Assembly: GCA_045631905.1 (NCBI GenBank)
Contig: JAZQVO010000040.1
Location: 62,001 to 126,000 of the forward strand
Direction: 5' to 3'
Length of the DNA stretch: 64,000 nt
DNA from: HGM04593 sp045631905
Lineage (GTDB): Bacteria > Bacteroidota > Bacteroidia > Bacteroidales > Bacteroidaceae
Below, piece by piece: positions 25,899 through 34,528 of the stretch; position 1 is the stretch's first letter, and the number at the start of each line of letters is the position of its first letter. Below the pieces are notes generated by a model, which did no database searches, had not been told where the DNA came from, and saw only the letters and a list, made by a program, of their open reading frames with translations. A program made the translations under genes and the position numbers.

Positions 25899-27356
25899 TT
25901 ACTCAACACCTTTCACCACTAACTCTTTTACGAAAGCGTAGAATTTCTCAACCGAGGGAATCTCCACTCTCTCTGTGGGAGAGTGAGGAGAGAGCAATGT
26001 GGGACCAAAAGAAACCATGTCCATGTCGGGATAGTTTGTCGATAGAATACCGCACTCCAAGCCGGCATGTATCACACGCACCTCAGGCTCTTTATCGAAC
26101 ATCTTGCCGTAAACCTGTTTAATAGTAGCCAAAAGGGGCGATTTTACATTCGGTTGCCAGCCTGTGTAGCTACCGCTAAGCTCAACCTTCATGCCCGCCA
26201 TGGCAAAACAGCTCGACAACTGCAAGGCAAGATACTCCTTCATCGACTCGCATGAACTGCGAATGAGAATATCAACCTCTGCTTCACCGTCCTCAATCTT
26301 CACAATTGAAAGGTTCGACGAAGTCTCCACGGTGTCGGGTATTGTGGGTATAAAGCGTAGAGGACCATTATGGCATGCAAGGATAGAGGCAAGAAGGTTC
26401 TCTTGAATCTCCTCGGGAACAACATTCTCGGGCATGTCAGTAGCCTCGATACGCAATGTAACGCCCTCCTCGATAGAGGCATACTCGCTGTTTATAAGAG
26501 CCTCGTACTTTGCGGCGATGTCGGTGAGCTCGCCAACACCCTCCTCGGGAAGGGTAAGCACCACCTCGCAACTTGCTGGAATAGCATTACGCATGTTACC
26601 GCCGTTCCAGCTTGCAAGCGAAACACCACACTCATCGATAGCCTCGCGCAAGAAACGCGCCATAAGTTTGTTAGCGTTACCACGGCCCTCGTTTATCTCA
26701 ACACCTGAGTGACCGCCACGCAAGCCCTTCAACTGCACCTTCACGGCAATATCATCTTCGATGGGCTCTTCGGCCATAAACTCCATCTTTGCCGAAAAAT
26801 CTATACCACCAGCACAACCGATGTACATAACACCCTCCTCCTCTGAGTCGAGGTTGATAAGCTCGCAACCATTAAGCTCGCCGGCTTTAAGACCGAAAGC
26901 ACCTACAAGGCCGGTCTCCTCGTCCACAGTGAGAAGAGCCTCCAAAGGACCATGTTGCAAGGAATTATCCTCCATGATAGCCATAATTGCAGCAACACCC
27001 AAACCATTATCGGCGCCAAGAGTAGTATTGTCGGCATAAAGCCAATCGCCCTTTACAATAGTTTTTATGGGATCTTTATAAAAATCGTGAGTACTTTCGG
27101 GAGTTTTCTGTGGCACCATGTCCATGTGAGCCTGCAAAATAATACCCTTACGATTCTCTAAGCCGGGAGTAGCAGGCTTGCGCATGATAATGTTTCCCAC
27201 TTCGTCCTGCCAAGTCTCAACATTTACACTCTTACCCCACTCCAACAAATACTGCTGAATTTTCTCCATGTAACCCGAAGGACGAGGAATTTGACAGATT
27301 GCCTCAAAATTTTTCCACACCTCGCGAGGTGACAAATCTTTAATAGTCTGTGCCAT
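25899..27356 (-). CDS. pepD: Aminoacyl-histidine dipeptidase (M20 family)
   Basis: This cytoplasmic zinc dipeptidase cleaves Xaa-His dipeptides and related substrates. It has 485 aa. Metal and catalytic residues are visible in order: His in LQAHMDMVPQK (about 79), Asp in TLGADNGLG (about 118), Glu in VDEETGLVG (about 149), Asp in NLDSEEEG (about 173) and a C-terminal His in SPHSPTERVEIPS (about 460). It starts 4 nt after the YbhN-like gene and ends in a strong hairpin, so the two form an operon. Confidence 0.95.
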   Translation of the reverse strand: MAQTIKDLSPREVWKNFEAICQIPRPSGYMEKIQQYLLEWGKSVNVETWQDEVGNIIMRKPATPGLENRKGIILQAHMDMVPQKTPESTHDFYKDPIKTIVKGDWLYADNTTLGADNGLGVAAIMAIMEDNSLQHGPLEALLTVDEETGLVGAFGLKAGELNGCELINLDSEEEGVMYIGCAGGIDFSAKMEFMAEEPIEDDIAVKVQLKGLRGGHSGVEINEGRGNANKLMARFLREAIDECGVSLASWNGGNMRNAIPASCEVVLTLPEEGVGELTDIAAKYEALINSEYASIEEGVTLRIEATDMPENVVPEEIQENLLASILACHNGPLRFIPTIPDTVETSSNLSIVKIEDGEAEVDILIRSSCESMKEYLALQLSSCFAMAGMKVELSGSYTGWQPNVKSPLLATIKQVYGKMFDKEPEVRVIHAGLECGILSTNYPDMDMVSFGPTLLSPHSPTERVEIPSVEKFYAFVKELVVKGVE

Positions 27357-27360
27357 AAAT

Positions 27361-28344
27361 TTATTTTTTAGTTGTTATACAATTTTTTATCTGCAACATC
27401 ACAATTCCGAACACACCGAGCAAAGCCACAAGCAAAGTCTGCGTAGAATGAACTATTAACGCAAAAAGCGATGCATCGGTTGTCGAAAGCCCATAAATAA
27501 CCATTATACTTATTATAGCAAAGTGCCATGGACCGGCCCCGTTGGGCGTGGGAACCACCACAGCTATACTGCCCGCCACAAATAGCAAAAGCCCGGCAAG
27601 CACTGATAGCGAACAGCTAAAATCGAAACAGAAGAAACATAGGTAAAACTGCATAAAATAGCAAAACCATATACCTATTGTTTCCACCACAAAAAGCCCT
27701 CTCTTTTTCATTCTTGCGATAGAGGTCATGCCCTCGACAAAACGGGCAAAGAAAGACTTCATCTTTGCCCACAAGGACATCTTACGCGCAAGGAAGAAGA
27801 GAAGAAAAGCAATAGCCAGCAACGACAAAGACATCACCACCGACCCACCCGTCGAGGCGGGCAATGCAAACTTCAAGCCACCCGCATCTGCTATGAACAA
27901 GCAGAACACTTGCCACTGCAAAAGAACCGCCACCAAGGTTATGAGCACCACCATCACGGTGTCAATGAGACGTTCCGTAACAACCGTGCCAAACGACTGC
28001 GCAAAAGGCACATCGTCGTAACGGTCGAGCACCACACAGCGCGACACCTCCCCCACACGAGGCAACAGCAAGTTGGCCGCATAGGCAATAAATATCGAAT
28101 ATACACAATTATCGTGCCTTGGGTAATAGCCCAACGGCTCCAAGGCAAGCACCCAACGCCACCCCCTCAGTACATGACTGAACACGCCAAAGAGGAGCGA
28201 CACCGTGAACCAAAAAAAGTTCATCTCGGCAAAAGCCTTGCTCACCTGAGCAAAATCAAACTCGGCATATATCCAATACAAGATAACAGCACCAAGCAGA
28301 ACAGGAAGAATGCTTTTTATTATAATGTTTAAAATCTTTTTCAC
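27361..28344 (-). CDS. Flippase-like membrane protein (YbhN/UPF0104, LPG synthase-type domain)
   Basis: This inner-membrane protein has eight or more hydrophobic segments and belongs to the lysylphosphatidylglycerol synthase TM/UPF0104 family, whose members often act in lipid or glycolipid transport. Family blocks are LRGWRWVLALEPLGY near 65, ANLLLPRVGEVSRCVVLDRY near 90, and the VVPTPNGAGPWHF block near 275. I place the start at GTG 28344 (327 aa, VKKILNIIIKS), because the longer frame to an ATG at 28443 runs over the rsmA promoter and gives non-family sequence. It is co-transcribed with pepD. Confidence 0.8.
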   Translation of the reverse strand: MKKILNIIIKSILPVLLGAVILYWIYAEFDFAQVSKAFAEMNFFWFTVSLLFGVFSHVLRGWRWVLALEPLGYYPRHDNCVYSIFIAYAANLLLPRVGEVSRCVVLDRYDDVPFAQSFGTVVTERLIDTVMVVLITLVAVLLQWQVFCLFIADAGGLKFALPASTGGSVVMSLSLLAIAFLLFFLARKMSLWAKMKSFFARFVEGMTSIARMKKRGLFVVETIGIWFCYFMQFYLCFFCFDFSCSLSVLAGLLLFVAGSIAVVVPTPNGAGPWHFAIISIMVIYGLSTTDASLFALIVHSTQTLLVALLGVFGIVMLQIKNCITTKK

Positions 28345-28374
28345 AAGATTGAGAACAAAATTAATAGTTTTAGT

Positions 28375-28382
28375 TACCTTTG
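28375..28382 (+). promoter_or_regulatory. -7 box of rsmA-mgtE
   Basis: TACCTTTG fits TAnnTTTG. It implies a 5' UTR of about 145 nt containing nested hairpins (ATAGAGAG/CTCTCTAT around 28422-28496, with ATTATTGCG/CGCAA-ATAAT inside). Confidence 0.55.
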
Positions 28383-28533
28383 CATCTAATGGAGCAACCC
28401 AGCAACAAGCAAAATTGTTCCATAGAGAGGAAAGCAACAACAAATTATTGCGGTTATCGCAAAGATAATAAATAGTTAAAAACTCTCTATCTTTTTATTG
28501 AGATTTAATTAAAAATAACACAACGAGCCAACC

Positions 28534-29319
28534 ATGAAAGCAGTAACAGCCAAAAAGCGTCTCGGGCAACACTTCCTCATCGACCTGCAAATAGCACGCG
28601 ACATCGCCGACACCGTCGATGTCTGCCCCGGCATGCCTGTACTCGAAGTAGGCCCCGGCATGGGAGTCCTCACACAATACCTGCTCGAAAAGGCACGCCC
28701 TGTCAAGGTTGTAGAGATTGACGAAGAGTCGGTGAGCTACCTGTGCAAGAACCTGCCACAGTTGGGCGAAGACAACATAATCCCCGACGACTTTCTTAAA
28801 ATGCACCTCGACCGCATCTTTGCAGGCGAAAAATTCATGCTCATAGGCAACTACCCCTATAATATCTCGAGCCAGATATTCTTCAAAATGCTCGACAACA
28901 AAGAACATATCCCCTATTGTAGCGGTATGATTCAAAAAGAGGTAGGCGAACGCCTTGCCGCACGTCCCGGGACAAAAACATACGGCATATTAAGCATACT
29001 GGTGCAGTTGTGGTACGATGTCGAATACCTCTTTACCGTGCACGAGAACGTATTCTCGCCACCACCAAAGGTAAAGAGCGCGGTAGTGCTCATGAAACGC
29101 AACAACCGCACCGAGATGCCCTGCAACGAAGAACTTTTCAAAAAGATAGTAAAAGGCACCTTCAACCAAAGACGCAAAAAACTACGTAACTCCATACAAC
29201 AGATTGTGGGCAAAGAGTCGCCGTTGCTTGCCAACCCCATACTCGACAAACGCCCCGAACAACTATCGATAGACGAGTTCATAGAGCTCACACAACAAGT
29301 TGAACGAGAACTACAATAG
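28534..29319 (+). CDS. rsmA: 16S rRNA (adenine1518/1519-N6) dimethyltransferase
   Basis: RsmA (KsgA) dimethylates two adjacent adenines in helix 45 of 16S rRNA late in 30S assembly, using S-adenosylmethionine. It has 261 aa. The N-terminal KKRLGQHFLID, the SAM-binding VLEVGPGMGVLT near 42, and the catalytic NYPYNISS (about 112) are complete. The C-terminal helical domain contains NQRRKKLRNS. It is followed 13 nt later by mgtE. Confidence 0.96.
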   Translation: MKAVTAKKRLGQHFLIDLQIARDIADTVDVCPGMPVLEVGPGMGVLTQYLLEKARPVKVVEIDEESVSYLCKNLPQLGEDNIIPDDFLKMHLDRIFAGEKFMLIGNYPYNISSQIFFKMLDNKEHIPYCSGMIQKEVGERLAARPGTKTYGILSILVQLWYDVEYLFTVHENVFSPPPKVKSAVVLMKRNNRTEMPCNEELFKKIVKGTFNQRRKKLRNSIQQIVGKESPLLANPILDKRPEQLSIDEFIELTQQVERELQ

Positions 29320-29332
29320 AGGAGGAACCACC

Positions 29333-30685
29333 ATGACCAAAGAATTTACAAGCTACATAAAAGAGCTCATAGAGCAGAAAGACTCTGTGTTGTTGCAAGA
29401 GAGCATCTCCAAACTGCACCCTGCCGACATTGCAGAACTCTGTTTGGAGATCGACCTCGAAGAGGCACGTTTCCTCTATCGCCAGCTCGACAACGAGCGT
29501 GCAGCCGACGCCCTCACCGAGATGGACGAAGACCTTCGTAACGAACTACTCGAAGAGCTCCCCTCCGAGGCCATCGCCAAACGCTTTGTAAACTACATGG
29601 ACACCGACGATGCCGTGGAGATTATCCGCGACATGGACGAAGAGAAGCAAGAAGAGGTGCTCCTCCACATCAAAGACATAGAGCAAGCGGGCGATATTGT
29701 AGATCTCCTACAATATGACGAAGACACCGCCGGCGGTCTCATGAGTACCGAGATGGTTGTTGTGAACGAAAATTGGAGTATGCCCGAGTGTCTGAAAGAG
29801 ATGCGCAAGCAGGCCGAGGACATGGACGAAATATACTACATCTACGTTGTCGATGACGACGAACGCCTGTGCGGTCTTTTCCCACTGAAAAAGATGGTAA
29901 CAAGCCCCTCGGTATCGAAAGTAAAGCACGTAATGAGCACCAAGGTGGTGAGCGTAGATGTAGACACCCCCATCGACGAGGTAACCCTGCTCATCGAAAA
30001 ATACAACCTTGTGGCAATACCCGTTGTCGATAAGATAAACCGTCTGGTGGGACAAATCACCGTCGACGACGTAATGGACGAGGTGCGCGAACAAACAGAG
30101 CACGACCAACAACTTACAGCCGGTCTTGCCCAAGACATCGAGAGCGACGACACCGTCTTCAAACAGACAAGTGCCCGCCTCCCCTGGCTACTCTTCGGCA
30201 TGTTCGGAGGTATCGGCTCATCGTTGCTCCTCAACTGCTTCACAAGCACACTCGGCAGCCACCCCGAGATGGCACTCTTCATACCCCTTCTGGCAGGTAT
30301 GGGAGGAAACGTGGGAACACAATCTTCGGCCATAGCAGTGCAAGGCCTTGCCAACAACTCGCTCGACTCGAGCCACATGTTCCGCCACATAGCAAAAGAG
30401 ATGGTTGTAGCACTCATCAACGCCACAATACTCTCACTCATGGTATACATGTACAACTTCTTCATATACGGCCCGGCCGACATCGTAACCCTGTCGGTAC
30501 CATTAAGCCTTTTTGTAGTAATTCTTTTTGCATCGGGTTTCGGCACACTCATACCGCTGGTACTCGAACGCATAGACATAAACCCCGCAGTAGCAACAGG
30601 CCCCTTTATACAAATTATAAACGACCTCAGCGGAATGACATTCTACATGATAATATCCATGATATTAAGCAACATGATGATGTAA
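29333..30685 (+). CDS. mgtE: Magnesium transporter MgtE
   Basis: This homodimeric Mg2+ channel has cytoplasmic gating domains and 450 aa. Residues about 1-125 form the superhelical N domain (LHPADIAELCLEI, acidic repeats). Residues about 130-250 contain two CBS domains (DTAGGLMSTEMVVV, IPVVDKINRLVGQITVDD). Five TM helices follow from about 275, with GMGGNVGTQSSAIAVQGLA near 325 and NPAVATGPF near 420 forming the pore. I chose the ATG at 29333, preceded by a clear GGAGG; an earlier ATG at 29300 overlaps rsmA. Such a strong Shine-Dalgarno is unusual in this phylum. Confidence 0.95.
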   Translation: MTKEFTSYIKELIEQKDSVLLQESISKLHPADIAELCLEIDLEEARFLYRQLDNERAADALTEMDEDLRNELLEELPSEAIAKRFVNYMDTDDAVEIIRDMDEEKQEEVLLHIKDIEQAGDIVDLLQYDEDTAGGLMSTEMVVVNENWSMPECLKEMRKQAEDMDEIYYIYVVDDDERLCGLFPLKKMVTSPSVSKVKHVMSTKVVSVDVDTPIDEVTLLIEKYNLVAIPVVDKINRLVGQITVDDVMDEVREQTEHDQQLTAGLAQDIESDDTVFKQTSARLPWLLFGMFGGIGSSLLLNCFTSTLGSHPEMALFIPLLAGMGGNVGTQSSAIAVQGLANNSLDSSHMFRHIAKEMVVALINATILSLMVYMYNFFIYGPADIVTLSVPLSLFVVILFASGFGTLIPLVLERIDINPAVATGPFIQIINDLSGMTFYMIISMILSNMMM

Positions 30686-30732
30686 CAACCCAATAAATTA
30701 AAGAAAAAGACCATATAGATATAAAAAAAACC

Positions 30733-30774
30733 TATATTTGCGCGTAAACATATACTACACCATTAGTATATTTG
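30733..30774 (+). promoter_or_regulatory. Two tandem -7 boxes upstream of the DUF349 gene
   Basis: TATATTTG occurs twice, at 30733-30740 and 30767-30774, 34 nt apart, both matching TAnnTTTG. They would give 5' UTRs of roughly 67 and 33 nt. The -33 boxes are not evident. Confidence 0.6.
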
Positions 30775-30813
30775 TACCCGATAGGCTTTTATTAACTACT
30801 TAAATTCAAGCAA

Positions 30814-32658
30814 ATGACTGAGACAACAAAATCGAATGTTCAGCTCGAAGAGCAAAGCATTACGACTACCCCTGAACAGGCTGTAAATGCCACTATGCCC
30901 GAGCAAGAAAACACAACAGTAGCAAACGAGTGCGAAGCAGACGTTCCCCCGACCGAGAAGCCGGCAACACGTCATGATATACTCAAACGCATAGAAGAGA
31001 TAGCAAAAGAGGGAGATATACTCAGCAGTAAAGCCGAGGTAGAAGGCCTTAAAGTACAATTCTACCGTTTAAGAACAGTAGAGATAGACGAAGCACGCAA
31101 AAACTTTGTAGCCAACGGAGGCGAAGAACCAATGTTCATACCCGATGCCGACCCCCTCGAAGAGCCATTTAAAACAGCCATGAACCTTATAAAAGCAAAG
31201 CGTTACGAATGGCAGAAAGCACAAGAAGAGGAGCAACAAGCCAACTACGAAGCAAAAACAGCACTACTCGCCAAGCTACACAACCTCATAGAAAAAGCCG
31301 AGCAAGGCGCCCCCAACGTAGCAACCTTCAAAGCACTTCAAGCCGAGTGGAAAGAGATTAAGAACGTACCACAAGACAAGGTTACCGACCTGTGGAAACA
31401 ATATCAGCTACTCAGCGAGCAGTTCTACGATGTCATGAAGATAAACCATGAGTTCCGCGAGTACGACTTTAAAAAGAACCTCGAAACAAAAACCAGAATA
31501 TGTGAAACAGCCGAGTCGCTTACCACCGACGAAGATGTAATAGGCGCATTCCGCATGTTGCAACAGTTGCACAACGAATTCCGCGAGACAGGTCCCGTGG
31601 CACAAGAGTTGCGCGAAGATATATGGAACCGTTTCAAGGCAGCCTCGACAATAATAAACCGTCGCCACCAAGAACACTTCGAGGGCAAGAAAGAGCAGGA
31701 GCGCATAAATCTCGAAAAGAAAACCGCCCTTTGCGAGCAAATAGAAAACATAGACTACGGCACCCTCACAAGCTACCAAGCATGGAACGACGCCACACAA
31801 AAGATTCTCGACCTGCAAGCCGAGTGGAAAGAGATTGGCTTTGCACCCCAAAAGATGAACACAAAAATCTTTGAGCGTTTCCGCGAAGCATGTGACAAAT
31901 TCTTCAAGCAGAAGAGCGACTACTATAAAGAGGTAAAAAACACACTCGCCACAAACCTCGAAAGAAAGAAACAACTCTGCGAGCTGGCCGAACAGTTGAA
32001 AGATAGCGAAGAGTGGAAAGAGACAGCCGACAAACTCGCCAAACTACAAAAAGAGTGGAAGGAGATAGGCCCCGTTGCACAAAAACACTCCGAAGCAATT
32101 TGGAAACGCTTTGTAGCCGCATGCGACGAATTCTTCGAGAGACGCAACGCCGCAACATCGTCGCAACGCAAAAGCGAGCAGGAGAACCTTAAACAAAAAC
32201 AAAGCATCATTGAGAGCATAAAAGCGATAGACACCCAAGCACCCGAGCAGGAGCAAATAAACAAGCTCAACGAGCTCACCAAGCAGTGGAACAGCATCGG
32301 GCACGTGCCTTTCAAAGAGAAAGACAAGGTGTACAAAGAGTACAAGAATGCGATAAATGCAATATACGAGAGCCTGCACATAAACGCCAACGAGCGCAAA
32401 CTTGCCGACTTCCGTAACAACATCTCAAAAGGCGGTAACAGCCTGCAACGCGAGCGCGAACGCCTCATACGTCAATTCGAAGCTCTTAAAGCCGAGATTG
32501 CCACATACGAAAACAACTTGGGTTTCCTGAGCACCACCAACAAGAAGGGTGTAAGCCTTGTCGATGTTATGCGCCAGAAGATGGAAAAACTTAAAGGCGA
32601 TGCCGAGGTAATACTCAAAAAGATACACCTTGTAGAAGAGGAGATTGAGAAAGCATAA
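30814..32658 (+). CDS. DUF349 repeat protein
   Basis: This 614-aa cytoplasmic protein consists mainly of repeated DUF349 units of about 70 residues. They are recognised by LQAEWKEI and WKEIGPVAQ-type motifs followed by IWKRFVAACDEFFERR-like segments; at least five copies are visible between about 150 and 530. The first 60 residues are acidic and low in complexity, and the C-terminal 80 residues are predicted coiled coil. The family is universal in Bacteroidota but without a settled function. The gene stands alone with tandem promoters and a strong terminator. Confidence 0.9.
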   Translation: MTETTKSNVQLEEQSITTTPEQAVNATMPEQENTTVANECEADVPPTEKPATRHDILKRIEEIAKEGDILSSKAEVEGLKVQFYRLRTVEIDEARKNFVANGGEEPMFIPDADPLEEPFKTAMNLIKAKRYEWQKAQEEEQQANYEAKTALLAKLHNLIEKAEQGAPNVATFKALQAEWKEIKNVPQDKVTDLWKQYQLLSEQFYDVMKINHEFREYDFKKNLETKTRICETAESLTTDEDVIGAFRMLQQLHNEFRETGPVAQELREDIWNRFKAASTIINRRHQEHFEGKKEQERINLEKKTALCEQIENIDYGTLTSYQAWNDATQKILDLQAEWKEIGFAPQKMNTKIFERFREACDKFFKQKSDYYKEVKNTLATNLERKKQLCELAEQLKDSEEWKETADKLAKLQKEWKEIGPVAQKHSEAIWKRFVAACDEFFERRNAATSSQRKSEQENLKQKQSIIESIKAIDTQAPEQEQINKLNELTKQWNSIGHVPFKEKDKVYKEYKNAINAIYESLHINANERKLADFRNNISKGGNSLQRERERLIRQFEALKAEIATYENNLGFLSTTNKKGVSLVDVMRQKMEKLKGDAEVILKKIHLVEEEIEKA

Positions 32659-32670
32659 ACACCACTTTAA

Positions 32671-32712
32671 CAACAAAAAAGCAGAACCATTGAAGGTTCT
32701 GCTTTTTTGTTG
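32671..32712. terminator. Bidirectional terminator after the DUF349 gene
   Basis: A perfect inverted repeat (CAACAAAAAAGCAGAACC and its complement around a short loop) has T runs in both directions. It closes the DUF349 unit and can also end a leftward transcript from 32713-32873. Confidence 0.93.
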
Positions 32713-32873
32713 TACATAGCAATATCGGGCTCCCCGCAAAAGTCGCGGAGATAATATACGTATTCAAAGCAAGCTGTTTTCCCCGTTGAGATTTATTCTA
32801 CCCAATCAACACACGCGACACAGGTAGCTTAAAAAAAGAGAGCGACACCATAAAAACAAAGCACCCCGCATGT
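32713..32873 (-). ncRNA. Candidate small RNA gene between two terminators
   Basis: No protein gene fits this interval, yet it has a terminator at each end. On the minus strand GGCTC (32876-32880) pairs with GAGCC (32728-32732), GCGGGG with CTCCGC, and AAGCT with AGCTT further in, giving one long interrupted helix. TATTGTTG (32880-32887), one base off TAnnTTTG, could start a transcript near 32873 that would end at 32671-32712, about 200 nt in all. An extended rod with bulges recalls 6S RNA, but I see no diagnostic sequence. The strand and existence of this RNA are inferred. Confidence 0.35.
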
Positions 32874-32894
32874 AAGAGCCAACAATATCAACAC

Positions 32895-32931
32895 AAAAAA
32901 GTGCAACTGCCTTGGCGGTTGCACTTATATT
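32895..32931 (-). terminator. Terminator of secG
   Basis: A 9-bp stem (AAGTGCAAC / GTTGCACTT, arms 32899-32907 and 32918-32926, plus an inner GC pairing) is followed on the minus strand by a T run. It lies 24 nt after the secG stop. Confidence 0.85.
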
Positions 32932-32954
32932 TTAAAACCCTTGCGTGATTATTT

Positions 32955-33305
32955 TTACTCAGCAGGTGTCTCTACTGTTACATCAGCAGGAGCCTCATCG
33001 GCAAAGTTAGGAGTAGTCTCAGGGTTCATCATCACATTCTCAATAGCATTCTGCTCGATAACGCTGTCGCCGGCTACTTCGTGACGAGGCAAAGACCAAG
33101 CTGCCACAACACTTACAACAACTATAAAAGCAGCTATTGACCATGTTGCTTTTTCAAGGAAGTCGGTAGTTTTTCTAACACCCATAATCTGGTTCGAAGA
33201 GGCAAAGCCCGATGCAAGACCACCACCTTTTGAATTCTGAACCAATACTATCAGACACATCAACAACGATGCAATCAAGATCAATAATACGCAAACAATA
33301 TACAT
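32955..33305 (-). CDS. secG: Protein-export membrane protein SecG
   Basis: SecG assists the SecYEG translocon. The protein has 116 aa with two membrane segments (about 3-22 and 53-70). Between them is the conserved loop VLVQNSKGGGLASGFASSNQ, followed by RKTTDFLEKATW. A Bacteroidota-typical acidic tail rich in Ala, Pro, Thr and Glu follows. It begins 1 nt after the stop of the TPR gene and is the last gene of the sigma-54 activator/lptE/TPR/secG unit. Confidence 0.95.
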   Translation of the reverse strand: MYIVCVLLILIASLLMCLIVLVQNSKGGGLASGFASSNQIMGVRKTTDFLEKATWSIAAFIVVVSVVAAWSLPRHEVAGDSVIEQNAIENVMMNPETTPNFADEAPADVTVETPAE

Positions 33306-33306
33306 G

Positions 33307-34011
33307 TTATTCTTTTTTTGTATGTTTAACTATTTTTTCTAAAAATCTAATTTGGTCTGCAAAGTAACGATTTTTATTCGGATATTCCAAACATAACCGT
33401 TTAATAATTTCCAAAGCCTTGCTATATTTTTTCTGTTTAATGTAAATATTTGCAAGCGTTTCGGTAAAAAAGGAGTTTTCGGGCAGTTCCTCCTGCGTCG
33501 TCGATTGCTCGGTAGCCTCACTCTCCACTTTTAAATCGAGAGTAATTTTTTCGTTGTCGCCCGAAAGAAACTCGTCGATAAGACTCTGCCCGCGCAGCTC
33601 CGTAACCTCCCCCTTCGGTGCCGTCTCCTTCGACAGATAGGCCGACACATAATCGACCGCGGCGGCCCCCTCAGCTTCGAGCGAGAATTTATCCTGTGGC
33701 AAAGTCTCCAAAAAAGCATCTATCAGCGCCATCGTGCGGTCCACCGGGACATCAACCACCGCAACATCTTCGACGGTGGAACTTCCATACCCCTCCATAA
33801 GTTCAAAAAGAGGCCAACGGTTTTTAAGATAGAGCGCAGCCTTGCGCATCTCCTTACCCAGCTCAATATCGTGCAAAAGATAGAGATTTTTAAGCATGAG
33901 CAGACGCGCCACATCAAATGTGGGATATTTTGCCACCAGCAAACGCAACTCGTACAACGTGTCGCGATTAAGCCTTTCTGGGTGCGATATGTATACCGAC
34001 AGTTTTTCCAT
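33307..34011 (-). CDS. Tetratricopeptide-like hypothetical protein
   Basis: This 234-aa protein lacks a signal peptide. The N-terminus (SVYISHPERLNRDTLYELRLLVAKYPTFDVARLL) resembles a conserved Bacteroidales hypothetical family. The C-terminal part carries a TPR-like unit (NSFFTETLANIYIKQKKYSKALEIIKRL) followed by YPNKNRYFADQIRFLEKI. It sits between lptE (3 nt) and secG (1 nt), a common Bacteroidales order. The function is unknown; the position suggests an envelope or protein-quality role, but nothing in the sequence proves it. Confidence 0.85.
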   Translation of the reverse strand: MEKLSVYISHPERLNRDTLYELRLLVAKYPTFDVARLLMLKNLYLLHDIELGKEMRKAALYLKNRWPLFELMEGYGSSTVEDVAVVDVPVDRTMALIDAFLETLPQDKFSLEAEGAAAVDYVSAYLSKETAPKGEVTELRGQSLIDEFLSGDNEKITLDLKVESEATEQSTTQEELPENSFFTETLANIYIKQKKYSKALEIIKRLCLEYPNKNRYFADQIRFLEKIVKHTKKE

Positions 34012-34014
34012 CTG

Positions 34015-34527
34015 TTACCAGTTGGCTACCGCCGCGTTAAAGATAGCATCGACAATCTCGTTAATCATCTGAGTAACAAGCTCCTCCTGCACAGCATCTA
34101 GCTGTTGCGAAGAGTCAAAATCGCGTGTCGCCGAGAAGGTGCGCTCAAAATCCTCTTCGTGGTTCTTATTATTTGTAAAACGCACGTTTACAGTCATTTT
34201 CAACTGCACCATAGCCGAATAACCGTCCGAGGAGATAGATTTGTTCACCTGGTCATACGCAGTAATCTCACCAGCCAACTGCAAGTCGCCACCACGATTA
34301 ACCTGAACAAGTTTTGTCTGCTGAATAAACACATCGCTCAAACGCTCGTTCAGCATTGTAGCCATAGGACCCCACTGATAAGCCGCACGATTCTGGAACG
34401 TCTCCATAGAGATTGTTTTCACCACAGAATAATCTATCGAAGCACCGGTAAATTTGTAACTCACCTTGCAGCCCGCAACCACAAGCAACACAAGCAACGG
34501 TAACAACAAATATATTTTCTTAACCAT
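34015..34527 (-). CDS. lptE: LPS-assembly lipoprotein LptE
   Basis: LptE plugs the LptD barrel that inserts lipopolysaccharide in the outer membrane. With ATG 34527 it has 170 aa (MVKKIYLLLPLL...); another ATG at 34542 lies within the activator gene and is less likely. A lipobox VVAGC marks a lipoprotein (Cys about residue 19), followed by the Bacteroidota LptE block YKFTGASIDYSVVKTISMETFQNRA. It follows the sigma-54 activator stop by 1 nt, so the two are co-transcribed. Confidence 0.92.
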   Translation of the reverse strand: MVKKIYLLLPLLVLLVVAGCKVSYKFTGASIDYSVVKTISMETFQNRAAYQWGPMATMLNERLSDVFIQQTKLVQVNRGGDLQLAGEITAYDQVNKSISSDGYSAMVQLKMTVNVRFTNNKNHEEDFERTFSATRDFDSSQQLDAVQEELVTQMINEIVDAIFNAAVANW

Positions 34528-34528
34528 C

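Noticed and set aside
28495..28935. 146-codon minus-strand frame opposite rsmA.
   Set aside because: It is the antisense shadow of a well-conserved coding region with no family resemblance or start signal.
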